From: Lithobates sylvaticus
Lineage: Eukaryota; Chordata; Amphibia; Anura; Ranidae
DNA: 64,000 nucleotides
NCBI GenBank assembly: GCA_028564925.1
Contig: CM053030.1
Location: 371,654,945 to 371,718,944, forward strand
Direction of reading: 5' to 3'
The notes beneath the pieces were generated by a model. That model was given only the letters and a program-made list of their open reading frames with translations, searched no databases and was not told the DNA's origin. Each line of letters starts with the position of its first letter. Position 1 is the stretch's first letter. Shown here piece after piece: positions 1 to 10,677 of this stretch. A program made the position numbers and the translations under genes.

Positions 1-230
1 TGAGCGGCAAGTCTGTTCATTTCAAAAGTCCCGCGGACTTGCCCACTAACGGCGGGATTGTCCGCTGGACTGCCAAGTCCAGCGGATAATTTTAAAACCA
101 AACTTAAAACTTTGGTCCGCCGGACTTTGGCGCCAAAAAGTCCGCCGGCGCCCACACACGAGGGGATTATCCGCTGGACTTCAGTCCAAAGGATAATCCC
201 GCGGGATTGTCCCTTCGTGTGTACGAGGCA
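1..230. mobile_element. Right end of a PIF/Harbinger-type MITE
   Basis: The segment ends in a terminal sequence (rev-comp TGCCTCGTACACACGA) followed by TTA at 231-233, the 3-bp target typical of PIF/Harbinger. The same type of end closes the MITE at 1631-2004. Inside are many short palindromes built on TCCGCTGGAC and GGATAATCC. The left end lies outside the window, so the paired target duplication cannot be seen. Confidence 0.6.
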
Positions 231-1445
231 TTAGTAAGCCCTGTTTGGCTAACGTTGTGGCAGTGTTCAATCTGATGTTAATGTCAACACATATATGTAT
301 GAAGACAACAATTGTACGATGTAACTGTTAATACATGTATGTAATATCCTTTTATTTTTGAAAAAAAATCAATAAACAAACATTTAAAGAAAAATAAAAA
401 ATAATCCTCTAATGTAACTCAATACGTGGTAAAAAATGTGAATCTTTTTTTGTATTTGGAACTACAAAATCAATAAAGAAGATAATGTGGCATGCGTATA
501 TAAAGTTGCAAAAGTAAAAAAAAAAAATACATAGCACCCTTTAGGAGGGTCGGTTCACACTTTTCCAGAGCTGTAGTATGCACTACAAGCATCGCTGCAC
601 TGGGGTGCCATTAATTTTGCCATGCAGTACTATGCATTGCATTAAAAAATGGGCAGGGTGTGGTTTTGCCACACTGAGGCGTGTTGGCAGCCCTACCAAA
701 ATGTGTTACCACACCAGAACCGTGTGAGCCTGGCGTAAGTGAACAAGTACTTAATGTTATTTCTCACAATATAAAACCTGTATAACTGATAACATACATC
801 CTCCCTCATTAACAAAATCACTATGTTAACTTTCAACATTGGAGGATTGAAGCCTGTAGTTTTCAGTGCAAAAGTACATTGGAGACAGGATCCAAAACCT
901 ACTGGTTTTGTTAACCTTTTTTTTAAAATGTAGTGCTTCAACTAAACCTAAAGTGAATCTGTTCTTTTAGGTTAGTTTGATATACTAAGGATTAATGAAG
1001 AAGCTGAAACTTAGAAACTCTGCACTTTTGCTTTTGTGCCTGCAGCCAAGAAGCTAATTTTTTTTAATGAACTATGATTATGCCCAGAAGTGCATTCATT
1101 CTGGACACAGGTGAATGGATTTCTTGCATAATATACAGTGTCCTAAAGTTTGTTTATTCGAATTGGAAGAAAACCCTTAACTTACCTGGCATTCTGAAAA
1201 AAAATTCATGTATTTTAATGGATTTCTATGCAAAAAAAAAAAAAAAAAAAAACACGTTTGACTTGGAACCGATACTTTCCTCCATCTACTTCTGAGTGGA
1301 AAAAGTAATTCTGCCCTACCTCTGTATCAGCTTAACAAAAGTTTTTCTAAGAAGTTTGAAAAAAAAATTGAGGCATGTGCTCTATGCTTACAATTCAGGC
1401 TGCTATATTTGTCTCAGGAAACCACATAATTGTCTATTCATATAT
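231..1445. other. No gene seen; AT-rich unassigned DNA
   Basis: This stretch is AT-rich with several poly-A runs (for example near 1231-1250). A possible MITE with weak ends (GGTTCACAC near 552, GTGTGAGCC near 722) lies at about 545-740. No coding or RNA signal was recognised. Confidence 0.5.
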
Positions 1446-1630
1446 TACTAATATGGCAGCACAGCGGCACTAAGGCCACCGGTTCGAATCCCAACCACAA
1501 CACTACCTGCCTGCGTTGGTTTCCTACAGGTACTCCAGCTTCCTTCCACACTCCAAAGATACTGTATGCTGGTAGGTAATTGGCTGTGTCTAAAATTGGC
1601 CCTAGTATGTGTGTGAAGGAATGTGAGTTA

Positions 1631-2004
1631 TGCCCCGTACACACGGTCAAAAATTCCAACCACAAAATCGGATTTTTTCCGACGGATTTTGTCCGACACT
1701 GGTGTTGCATACACACGGTCGGAAAATCCGACCATTCTGAACGTGGTGACGTTTGTTGCGTACGACGGAACTACGTAGAGGCTATTAGCCAATAGGTTTG
1801 GTCTCCTAATTTGATGTGAGCATGCGTGGCACTTTGTCCGTCGGAATTCTCTACACACGATCGGAAAAAGTCTGATCGGATTTTGTTGTCGGAAAATTTG
1901 AGAGCAGGAAAAAGTCCGATGGAGCCCACACACGGTCGGATTTTCCGACAACATGGTCCGATCGGACATTTTCCATCGGAATTTTCGACCATGTGTACGG
2001 GGCA
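1631..2004. mobile_element. PIF/Harbinger MITE with TTA target duplication
   Basis: The ends are inverted repeats: TGCCCCGTACACACGGTC at the left, and the matching GACCATGTGTACGGGGCA at the right. TTA lies directly outside each end (1628-1630 and 2005-2007), matching the TWA target preference of PIF/Harbinger elements. The interior repeats TCGGA/TCCGA motifs in both orientations. It carries no coding sequence and needs a transposase in trans. Confidence 0.85.
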
Positions 2005-2060
2005 TTAGGGACCTTAGATTGTAAGCTCCTTGACATCAAGGACTGATGTGAATGTACTAT

Positions 2061-2086
2061 ATACATATATATATATATATATATAA
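2061..2086. repeat. (TA)n microsatellite within SINE tail
   Basis: A short run of alternating TA lies in the 3' part of the SINE. Confidence 0.8.
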
Positions 2087-2145
2087 GCACTGTATAAATT
2101 GACAGCGCTATATAACTACCTGTAATAATAATAAAAAATAAAAAA

Positions 2146-3439
2146 AACATAACATGACGCCGGTTCCTCTCTTCCCCTCTCTGTACTGATCTGTACAGTG
2201 GAGGGTAGAGATCAGATGGCAGCAGCGATGTGGGCTGGATCTGCAGTGCCCACAGTGCTGCTCTGTGACAATTGCAGTCACATCCAGCCATCCATCCATC
2301 CATGCTCAGCCATCCCTTCATACTCTGCCATACCCTGCCAATACTCTGCAATACTCTGCTATACCCTGCCAATACTCTGCCATAGCCAGCCGTGCTCTGC
2401 CATAGCCAGCCGTGCTCTGCAATAGCCAGCCGTGCTCTGCAATAGCCAGCCGTGCTCTGCAATAGCCAGCCGTGCTCTGCAATAGCCAGCCGTACTCTGC
2501 AATAGCCAGCCGTACTCTGTCATACCAAGCCGTACTCTGCCATAGCCAGCCGTACTCTGCCATAGCCAGCCGTACTCTGCCATAGCCAGCCGTACTCTGC
2601 CATAGCCAGCCGTACTCTGCCATAGCCAGCCAGCCGTACTCTGCCATAGCCAGCCAGCCGTACTCTGCCGTACCCTGCCGTACCCAGCCGTACCCAGCCA
2701 TACCCTGCCATTCCCAGCCATACCCAGCCATACCCTGCCATTCCCAGCCATGCCCTGCCATTCCCAGCCATTCCCAGCCATGCCCTGCCATTCCCAGCCA
2801 TGCCCTGCCATTCCCAGCCATACCCTGCCATTACCAGCCATACCCTGCCATTACCAGCCATACCCTGCCATTACCAGCCATACCCTGCCATTACCAGCCA
2901 TACCCTGCCATTACCAGCCATACCCTGCCATTCCCAGCCATATCCTGCCATTCCCAGCCATACCCTGCCATTCCCAGCCATACCCTGCCATTCCCAGCCA
3001 TACTCTGCCATTCCCAGCCATACTCTGCCATTCCCAGCCATACTCTGCCATTCCAAGCCATACTCTGCCATTCCCAGCCATACTCTGCCATTCCCAGCCA
3101 TACTCTGCCATTCCCAGCCATACTCTGCAATACTCTGCTATACCCAGCCATACTCTGCAATACTCGGTGATACCCAGCCATACTCTGCAATACTCGGTGA
3201 TACCCAGCCATGCTCAGTAATACCCATCCATACTAGGCGATACCCAGCCATGCTCGGCCATGCTCAGTTGTACTCGGCCTCTGTATGCGGACAGGCTGTG
3301 GAAGTCTCACACATGTGGTATCACCGTACTCAGGAGGAGTAGGAGTATCTAGTTTGGGATGTCATTTTTGGTATGTACATGCTATGTGTTAGAAATATTG
3401 TATAAATGGACAACTTTGTGTTTAAAAATAAAAAGCATT
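2146..3439 (+). mobile_element. Truncated non-autonomous piggyBac-type element with minisatellite
   Basis: The right part (about 3280-3430) has the module CACACATGTGGTATC...GTACTCAGGAG, also found once in the piggyBac copies at 3444-5401 and 52101-53942 and repeatedly in the autonomous copy at 32883-41102. In the 52-53 kb copy a minisatellite precedes this module at the same relative place, as here. The element stops at the TTAA where the 3444 copy begins, and its own right end was not found. The left end is not identifiable. Confidence 0.55.
2335..3260. repeat. 20-bp minisatellite, about 46 units
   Basis: The basic unit is TACCCTGCCATTCCCAGCCA and its variants. Variants are arranged in blocks: GTGCTCTGCAATAGCCAGCC near 2390-2500, a GTACTCTGCCATAGCCAGCC block to about 2640, then ATTCCC, ATTACC and TACTCTGCC blocks. 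The block order suggests stepwise local amplification. The array opens spurious reading frames on both strands because 20 bp run without stop codons; these are not genes. Confidence 0.9.
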
Positions 3440-3443
3440 TTAA

Positions 3444-5401
3444 CCACTTCCATATGACGTCCTTGACTTTGTGCAGGGATATATGAATGATGCCTGCAGC
3501 TACAGATATCAGCTTTTTCAGCCGGCAATTCCCTACACCAGAAGAATGATCATAGCAGCTGTTCCGCTGCTTGATCGTTCTTACAGGAGGCGAGAGGGAA
3601 CGTTCCCCCCTCCCGTGCTTCTACCGACTCGCCAAAACAAAGCCAAGATCGTTTTTTTTTTTTGTTTTTTGTTTTTATTTCAGGCTTCCCAGCCAAGAGG
3701 TGAGATGTATAGTCTTATTGACCCCATATCTCACTGTAAAGAGGACATGTCATGCCATATTCCTATTACAAGGAATGTTTACAAAATTAAAGCGCCCCTG
3801 TCCCCGTGTGCTCGCATGCAGAAGCGAACGCATACGTAAGTCCCGCCCACATATGAAAACAGTGTTCAAACTACACATGTGAGGTATCGTCATGGACGTT
3901 AGAGCGAGAGCAATCATTTTGGCCCTAGACCTCCTCTGTAACTCAAAACATGTAACCAGTAAAAAAAAATGAAAGCATCACCTATGGGTATTTTTAAGTA
4001 GCAAAGTTTGGCGCCATTCCATGAGTGTGTGTCACATTATGCAAAAACATTGGGCCAACTTTACTGCTTTGTTTTTTTTTTAAAAGCACAAAACTGTTTT
4101 TTTCCCAAAAAAATGCGTTCGAAAAATTGCTGCGCAAATACCGTGCGAGATAAACAGTTGCAACGACCGCCACTGTATTCTGTAGGGTCTTTGCTTAAAA
4201 AAACATATATATTGTTTTGGGGTTCTATGTAATTTTCTAGCAAATAAATGATGATTTTGACATGTAGGAGAGAAATGTCAGAATTGTCCTGGGTGCTTCA
4301 GAACGCCTGCAGGTGCTCCCTGCATGTTGGGCCTCTGTATGTGGCCACCCTGTGTAAAAGTCTCACACATGTGGTATCGCCATACTCAGGAGTAATAGCA
4401 GAATGTGTTTTGGGGTGTAATTTGTGGTATGCATATACTGTGTGTGAGAAAAAATACCTGCTAATATGACAATTTTGTGAAAAAAATAAAAAATAAAAGA
4501 AAAAGAAAAATCTTGATTTTGCAAAGAATTGTTGGAAAAAATGACATCTTCAAAAACCTCACCATGCATCTTACTAAATACCTTGGAATGTCTTCTTTCC
4601 AAAAAGGGGTCATTTGGGGGGGGGGGGGGGGGGTATTTGTACTTTTCTGGCATGTTAGGGGCTCAAGAAATGATAGACCATCAGTAGTTCAGGTGTGATC
4701 AATTTTCAGATATTCGCACCATAGCTTGTGGACTCTATAACTTTCACAAAGACCAAATAATATACCTAAATTTGTACTTATTTTTACCAAAGATATGTAG
4801 CAGTACAGGGGGTCCCCGACTTACGAACGCCCGACCTACGAACAACCCCTACTTACGAACGGGGTGCTGCGGGGACCCTCCGCCATTTTTCGCCGTCTTC
4901 CGGATGTTCTGCGCATGCGCGGCCATACGGAGCCTCGGAAAATGCCGGAAATGTCCGTAATTTGCAGCGCATGCACAGAACGGCATTAGACGGAACATTT
5001 GTCGGTCTGCGCATGCGCGGCCGACTTACGAACATTTCCGACTTCCGTACAGGCGGGCAGTCCCTAACGAGTTCGTAACTCGGGGACCCCCTGTATAAAT
5101 TTTGGCCAAAATGTATGAAGAAGAATTACTAATTTGCTAAATTTTATAACAGAAATGAAGAAAAAATAAAACATTTTTACAGAATTTTCGGTCTTTTTTC
5201 TTTCATAGCGCAAAAAAAAAAAACAACAGTGATTAAATACCACCAAAAGAAAGCTCTATTTGTGTGGAAAAAAGGACAAAAATGTCATATAGGTACAGTG
5301 TTGTATGACTGAGTAATTGTCATTCAAAATGTGAGAGCACTGAAAGCTGAAAATTGGTCTGGTTAGGAAGGGGGTTTAAGTGCCCAGAGGTCAAGTGGTA
5401 A
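3444..5401 (+). mobile_element. Non-autonomous piggyBac element carrying a nested MITE
   Basis: The left end is TTAA (3440-3443) followed by CCACTTCCATATGACGTCC. The right end is CAAGTGG followed by a decayed target (TAAA) near 5399-5402. From about 3782 onward it is collinear with the 3' half of the autonomous copy (37785-41102): the AAAGCGCCCCTG segment, an AATTGCTGCGCAAATAC segment, a single ~391-bp monomer (about 4290-4690), and the terminal AAAGAAAGCTCTATTTGTG block. It has no transposase. A TA-flanked MITE occupies 4806-5093. Confidence 0.75.
4806..5093 (+). mobile_element. TA-flanked MITE (Tc1/mariner-type target), copy 1
   Basis: Inverted ends begin CAGGGGGTCCCCGACTTACG at the left and close ACTCGGGGACCCCCTG at the right, with TA on each side (4804-4805, 5094-5095). 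The homologous piggyBac copy at 52101-53942 has the uninterrupted site (GGCAGTATAAATTGTGG near 53630), which proves both the boundaries and the TA duplication. The interior is CpG-rich with GCGCATGCGC motifs and no reading frame. Copy 2 lies at 14485-14781 in the opposite orientation. Confidence 0.85.
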
Positions 5402-5485
5402 ATGAAGACCTTCACAGGGTCACATACTTACCCTCCTTTTCCCTACATTTTAGCTTCCGGGAAGTGACAGAAAAGTCCTGATTAA

Positions 5486-6051
5486 AGCGGTGTTGTACTC
5501 AAATTTGCAAGTTAATCTTAAAAAAATCTGTTAGTGCCAGAGATGATCAAATGCCCATTAAAAAAAAAAAAAAAAAAATTGCCGTAATTACCTTTTAATC
5601 AGAATAAGTATCTTGGCTTCCGGGCTTTCCTCCCGTGGGAGTAGGCGTGTTCCCCGGCTGCGCAAAGACCCCTGGGAGCTTTGTCCTAGTCTTCCTATGA
5701 ATCAGTGGGGAACGCTGTAATGCCGAAATCTCGCGAGATCTAGGCATGATGCGATAGCAACTCGGAATTCTACAGAGCTGCTTGCTCTTAACATTGAGCA
5801 TGCGCGGGATCGAGTGGTGAATGCTGGGAGCACAGCATTCACCGCATCCCGGAAGTAAATGCTTGTGGGTTTCAAATGCCCACAAGCAGAATGGAATCGT
5901 CCAGCAAAATTTTTTAGAAGTTACCCAAACGGACGAAATCGGCAATCGGTGGGGAAAAGAACTACAACAGGTGAGTGACATATTATTAATGTCTTTAGTA
6001 AACAATGAAAGGAAAAAAAAAAAAAAAAGGATATGTCGGCGGAATCCCGCT
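5486..6051. mobile_element. TTAA-flanked MITE
   Basis: TTAA lies at both ends (5482-5485, 6052-6055) and the termini share AGCGG (left AGCGGTGTTGTACTC; right, reverse complement, AGCGGGATTCCGCC). TTAA targets fit piggyBac-type mobilisation. No coding sequence was seen. Confidence 0.55.
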
Positions 6052-6055
6052 TTAA

Positions 6056-6816
6056 ACTCCAAGTCACCAAAATCATATATTACAGCAGAGTAGTGAAAGA
6101 AAGGAAAGTATATACTATTGGGAATTGGAGGAATTAAGCAAACCTGTTGCTTTACCTTGAAAGGGCATGTGATAGATTTGCTTGAGGGTCCATTTGCAAT
6201 GTTGCAATGACCTGCTGTTCAGTGTGTTGGCATACCATCGATTGTAAATTGCATTTTAATGCATTGTACAGCAGAGCCCAATTAATCACAATGCATATAC
6301 TGTGCACTGTCCTGTGTTGCTAAAGGGTCATGCCCATTTTTTAACCCACTGTGGTACACTGGTAGCCCATGCATAATAAATGGGCTGTCTTAAAACAACA
6401 TGTTGACCTGTGCCATAATGCGCATTAACAGAACACTTATGTTTGAATGGCTCTTAAAGCTAAATACCAATAACTGTAAGGTGCTGATCCATACCACTTT
6501 TTTAAAATTCATGCAAGACACCCTGGAAGCATAAAGCATCCAAACTCTGACTATTCTAAAAGGTGGGCTGTCCACAGTATATCCATGCAATATGTGGCCT
6601 TAACAAACTTTTGAAATTGCCACCAACCACATTAGTAAATCAGAAAGCAGAATAGTATTCATTTTTTATTTGTAAAGGGCAAAAAAAAGAAGTGCACTAA
6701 AAGTACACTTATCCTTTAAACATGCATGCTCACTCCAAATTTCTGCAGCTGTCACTGCCAGAGGATATGCTAGTGACACTTGCTAGACTAGAGGGAACAC
6801 AAACCAGAGTCTAATA
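6056..6816. other. No gene seen
   Basis: AT-rich DNA without recognisable coding, RNA or repeat structure. Confidence 0.5.
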
Positions 6817-7595
6817 CACTATATTAGCAAAAGTATTGGGACACCTTCCTTTACACACACATGCAATTTATTGGCATCCCAGTCTTAGCCCATAGGGTTC
6901 AATACTGAGTTGGCCCACCCTTTGCAGCTATAACAGCTTCAACTCTTCTGGGAAGGCTGTCCACAAGATTTAGGAATGTGTCTATGGGAATGTTTGACCA
7001 TTCTTCCAGAAGTGCATTTGTGAGTTCAGGCACTGATGTGGAGGAGAAGACCTGTCTCGCAGTCTCAGCTCTAATTCATCCCAAAGGTGTTCTATGGAGA
7101 CTCTGTGCAAGCCAGTCAAGTTCCTCCACCCCAAACTCGCTCATCCATGTCTTTATGGACCTTGGTTTGTGCACTAGTCCAAATCATTTGGTGGAGGGGG
7201 GGTTATGGGTTAGGGGTTGTTTTTCAGGAGTTGGGCTTGGCCCCTTAGTTCCATTGACATGAATTCTTAACGAGTCAGCATACCAAGACACGGATGAGCG
7301 AGTTTGGGGTGGAGGAACTTGACTGGCCTGCACAAAGTCCTGACCTCAACTCAATAGAATCAATAAATTAGAGCAGAGACTGAGTCAGGCCTTCTTGTCC
7401 ACATCAGTGCCTGACCTCACAAATGTGCTTCTGGAAGAAACACACTCCTTAACCTTGTGGGCATCCTTCCCAGAACAGTTGAAGCAGCAAAGGGTGGGCC
7501 AACTCAATACTGAACCCTACGGACTAAGACTGGGATGTCATTAAAATTCATGTGCATGTAAAGGCAGGCGTCCCAATACTTTTGGTAATATAGTG
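6817..7595. mobile_element. Fold-back Tc1-like element
   Basis: Both ends are the same Tc1-type terminus (CACTATATTAGCAAAAGTATTGGGACACC at the left, shortened here to its pattern; its inverted match at the right), flanked by TA at 6815-6816 and 7596-7597. The left arm reads the transposase antisense strand. The right arm (about 7290-7370) reads sense and encodes the DWPAQSPDLN motif of Tc1 transposases. A GCCAGTCAAGTTCCTCCACC sequence near 7111 and its inverse near 7310 are the same piece of gene in opposite orientation. The element is therefore a large inverted repeat rather than a linear deletion copy, and it cannot encode transposase. Confidence 0.75.
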
Positions 7596-7597
7596 TA

Positions 7598-8748
7598 CTA
7601 TGGGCTCCAGGGGACAGATTGAGAGCACTGCCCTGATTATATGTTGGCATTTTGCGGCAAGTAGTGTGATATCTTTCAGTAAGTACAAAGAAGTAGACCT
7701 ACAATGATTTCTGTATGGTACAAAGAGTATCCCTATACTTTTTCTTCCATTCACTTAGGTATTGATCTTCTGGACTGAAAAGCTAACTGAAAGATTAAAA
7801 GAAGCAGGTGACAGTTTTAAACAAGAACGTAATAAATGTTGATCTTAGAAAAAACAGTTAACAAGCATGCAAACACTGCAACAAAACAGCTAGTAAGCAC
7901 AAAAATAGATGGTGTTTTAGTTTTGCCTTAGGGAATAGAATGCATTACATAATAATTTTCTAAAAAGCTGATGGAGTTAAAACAGCCTGAAAGAACACAA
8001 TTTTGCATCAGTGCAGCTTACATAAGACTTTTAAATTGGTAAATTCTGTAAAATCTGTTATTCTGGCAGTTAAACAATGAAACTAAAAGAACACTTACTT
8101 ACACCTATTAAATCAACCTTACTCAACAGCAATGTCTGCGTGTTACATCACGGTCCCCTCCTGAATATTAAGTTAAAGTAAAACAAAAAAAAATACCTTA
8201 AAACAAACAATTATGAAATGTCTAACCTTACTCCCCACTACCACACAGCAGAAGGTGATGTTATGATCCTTCCAATGAGATCCTGGGAAAGCTGATTACC
8301 CAAAATATCATGAAATATAGTCTCAAAAGCTTTAGAATCCTTAGCATTCCCAGGATTTCGCTAGACAATCATAATATGACCCTTGCCCGTGCACTGCATA
8401 TGGAAGCCAGGGTTATATTTGCAATTTTTTCCCATAGTGTTTTTAAATATGAAGGGGGGGGGACCTGATATAATAAGCAAGTCTGAAGCCACGGATGTTA
8501 CCTTGTAAAGCACTGCGATTGTGATAAAGTCAGAAAAAAACTTGAGCTCTGTTTTATCTACTACAACCATACAGCAGCTCTCACTGCTTGCTGTCCACTG
8601 AGCAGATTAAACGTTTGAATCTGATTGGTCGTTGTGAAACACCTATAACATACCTCCAAACTTTCTGAGATGGGAAAAAGGGACACCAGTTGGCAAAAGT
8701 TTGTAGGCCTAGTAAACACCCCACGTCACGCAGCTCCCCCCCCCCCCT
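7598..8748. other. No gene seen
   Basis: AT-rich single-copy-looking DNA with a G run at 8453-8461 and a C run near 8736-8747. No coding or structural signal was recognised. Confidence 0.5.
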
Positions 8749-8752
8749 TTAA

Positions 8753-9719
8753 CCACCTCAATACAGTGCATTTTCACCCCCTTCCTGCCCAAGGCCTTTT
8801 TCAGCTTTCAGCGCTGTCACACTTTAAATGACAATTGCGCGTTCATACAACACTGTACCCAGATGAAATTGTTATCATTTTGTCCCCACAAATAGAGCTT
8901 TCTTTTGGTGGTATTTGATCACCTCTGCGGTTTTTATTTTCTGCGCTTTAAACAAAAGAAGAGGGACAAGTTTAAAAAAAAAACAATATTTTTTTCTTTT
9001 TGCTATACTAAATATCCCCAAAAAATATATAAAAAAAATGTTTTTTTCCCTCAGTTTAGGCCGATACGTATTCTTCTACATATTTTTGGTAAAAAAAATC
9101 GCAATAAGCGTATATTGATTGGTTTGCACAAAAGTTATAGCATCTACAAAATAGAGGATAGATTTATAGCATTTTTTTAACCAGTAATGGCGGCGATCTG
9201 CGATTTTTATAGTGACTGCGATATTGCGGCGGACATATCGGACACTTTTGACACATTTTTGGGACCATTCACATTTATACAGCGATCCGTGCTATGAAAA
9301 TGCATTGATTACTGTATAAATGTGACTGGCAGGGAAGGGTTTAACACTAGGGGGCGCTGAAGGGGTTAATATGTTCCCTGGGAGTGATTCTAACTGTAGG
9401 GGGAGGGGATTCACAAGGGGAGGAGACCGATCTGTGTTTCTCTGTACTGAGAACACACCATCAGTCTCCTCTCCTCTGACAGGACCGTGGATCTGTGTGT
9501 TTACATACACAGATCCATGGTCCTGCTGTGTTACCGTGCAATCGCGGGTGCCCGGCGGACTTCACAGCCGCCAGGCATGCGCATCGGGTGCCCACAGTGA
9601 AGCGGCGGGGCGTGCGTGCCCCCTGGAGGGCCGATAAGGGGATGACGTCATATGACGCCCTCCCGCCATGAGAGCTGTGCCGCCTGGCCGTCAATTGATA
9701 GCCGGTGGTCGCAAGGCAG
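8753..9719 (-). mobile_element. Non-autonomous piggyBac element, minus orientation
   Basis: TTAA lies at 8749-8752 and 9720-9723. The left part is the inverted right end of the family: AGCTTTCTTTTGGTGGTATT near 8898 is the reverse of the block near 40945-40970 in the autonomous copy. The right part is the inverted left end, with a CGTCATATGACG-type palindrome near 9645-9660 shared with the 52101 copy. It retains only the two ends joined by about 300 bp of CpG-rich DNA (9200-9660). No transposase is present. Confidence 0.75.
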
Positions 9720-9723
9720 TTAA

Positions 9724-10161
9724 AGCCCTTGGCTAGATAAAAATAAAATAAAGTATTGAGAAGTTAGCTCTGCTCCCTGTATGCATTTTTGAAATTTTGT
9801 GTAGAATCTACCTGTCATCTCTTCAAAGCTTATGTACCAGAGAGTTAGCACTCCATAACAGATTAAATTCGAGCACAGTTATTCTTTTATAAGATATACA
9901 GACAATAAATGTGATTTCAGTCTATATACAGGACCAAAAAGCTTATGATAAACTGAAATGATGATGGAAGAAGTAGAGGAGGTTAAACAAAAATGGCAGA
10001 TAACATCAACTTCTGTAAGTGAGCACTCTTACAGCATGCTCTGTCCAATAAAAATACATTCCAACTGCTAGAGAGAATGCACTGCAGTGTGTGCTTCAGA
10101 AGGTTTGGATATTTGTCTACATCACAATCCATAGCAGGCCACATTTTACACAGTTTAATAA
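9724..10161. other. No gene seen
   Basis: Unassigned AT-rich DNA. Confidence 0.5.
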
Positions 10162-10524
10162 AGGGGTTGTAAAGGTTCGTTTTTTATTTTCTAAATAGGT
10201 TCCTTTAAGCTAGTGCATTGTTGGTTCACTTACCTTTTCCTTCGATTTCCCTTCTAAATGTTTTTTTTTTTCTTTGTCTGAATTTCTCACTTCCTGTTTC
10301 TCCTCAGTAAACTTCACACCATCATCTGAGCGGTGTTTAGTCAGCCAGAACAGCTTACTGAACAGCTTACTGAGGAGCATCAGGAAGTGAGAAATTCAGA
10401 CAAAGAAAACAAAGAAAAAAAACATTTAGAAGGGAAATCGAAGGAAAAGGTAAGTAAAAGGTAACAATGCACTAGCTTAAAGGAACCTATTTAGAAAATA
10501 AAAAAACTAACCTTTACAACCCCT
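10162..10524. mobile_element. Long-armed hairpin MITE with TTAA-type target
   Basis: The element is almost wholly an inverted repeat. The first ~145 bp (starting AGGGGTTGTAAAGGTT) are closely matched by the reverse complement of the last ~145 bp, around a short loop near 10310-10370. The target is TTAA at the right (10525-10528) and ATAA at the left (10158-10161), consistent with one mutation. The ends match those of the MITE at 28019-28490. A transcript would fold into a long double-stranded RNA. Confidence 0.75.
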
Positions 10525-10677
10525 TTAAGAGTTAGGATGTGGTATTTAAGCTATTTATTTAATCAATAGTATTGGCATGGTAAAATCTGCATGCTTTTTC
10601 GCATCTACATAATCAGCAAAGTGTGCCTGTTTGTTGAACAGGCTGAGCATGAATTAAATAAAACTAGATGAGGGTGC

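Larger units (their letters stand above)
1446..2145 (+). mobile_element. tRNA-derived SINE (V-SINE-like), split by a MITE
   Basis: A canonical RNA polymerase III box B (GGTTCGAATCC) lies at about 1481-1491. It is followed by a conserved-type core (GGTTTCC...CACACTCCAAAGAT), then after the MITE interruption by the 3' part (TTAGATTGTAAGCTCC, GCGCTATATAACTACCTG) and an A-rich tail with AATAATAATA from 2128. The SINE is interrupted at TTA by the Harbinger MITE at 1631-2004; removing the MITE and one TTA gives a continuous SINE. The 5' end with box A is poorly preserved. Family assignment to V-SINEs is from memory of the core domain. Confidence 0.65.

Noticed and set aside
1074-1295. Small plus frame ending in a lysine run
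   Set aside because: The lysines come from a poly-A run; no homology or context.
1628-2005. 125-codon minus frame over the Harbinger MITE
   Set aside because: Lies wholly within a non-coding MITE with inverted ends.
2318-3342. Long overlapping frames on both strands (QPYPAIPSHTLP and GMAGYGWEWQ repeats)
   Set aside because: By-product of the 20-bp minisatellite; open in many frames at once.
3471-3882. Overlapping plus frames of 103-122 codons
   Set aside because: They lie inside the non-autonomous piggyBac left region and include low-complexity F runs from poly-T; no domain.
5595-6062. 155-codon minus frame
   Set aside because: Falls inside a TTAA-flanked MITE and ends in a poly-F run; no recognisable domain.
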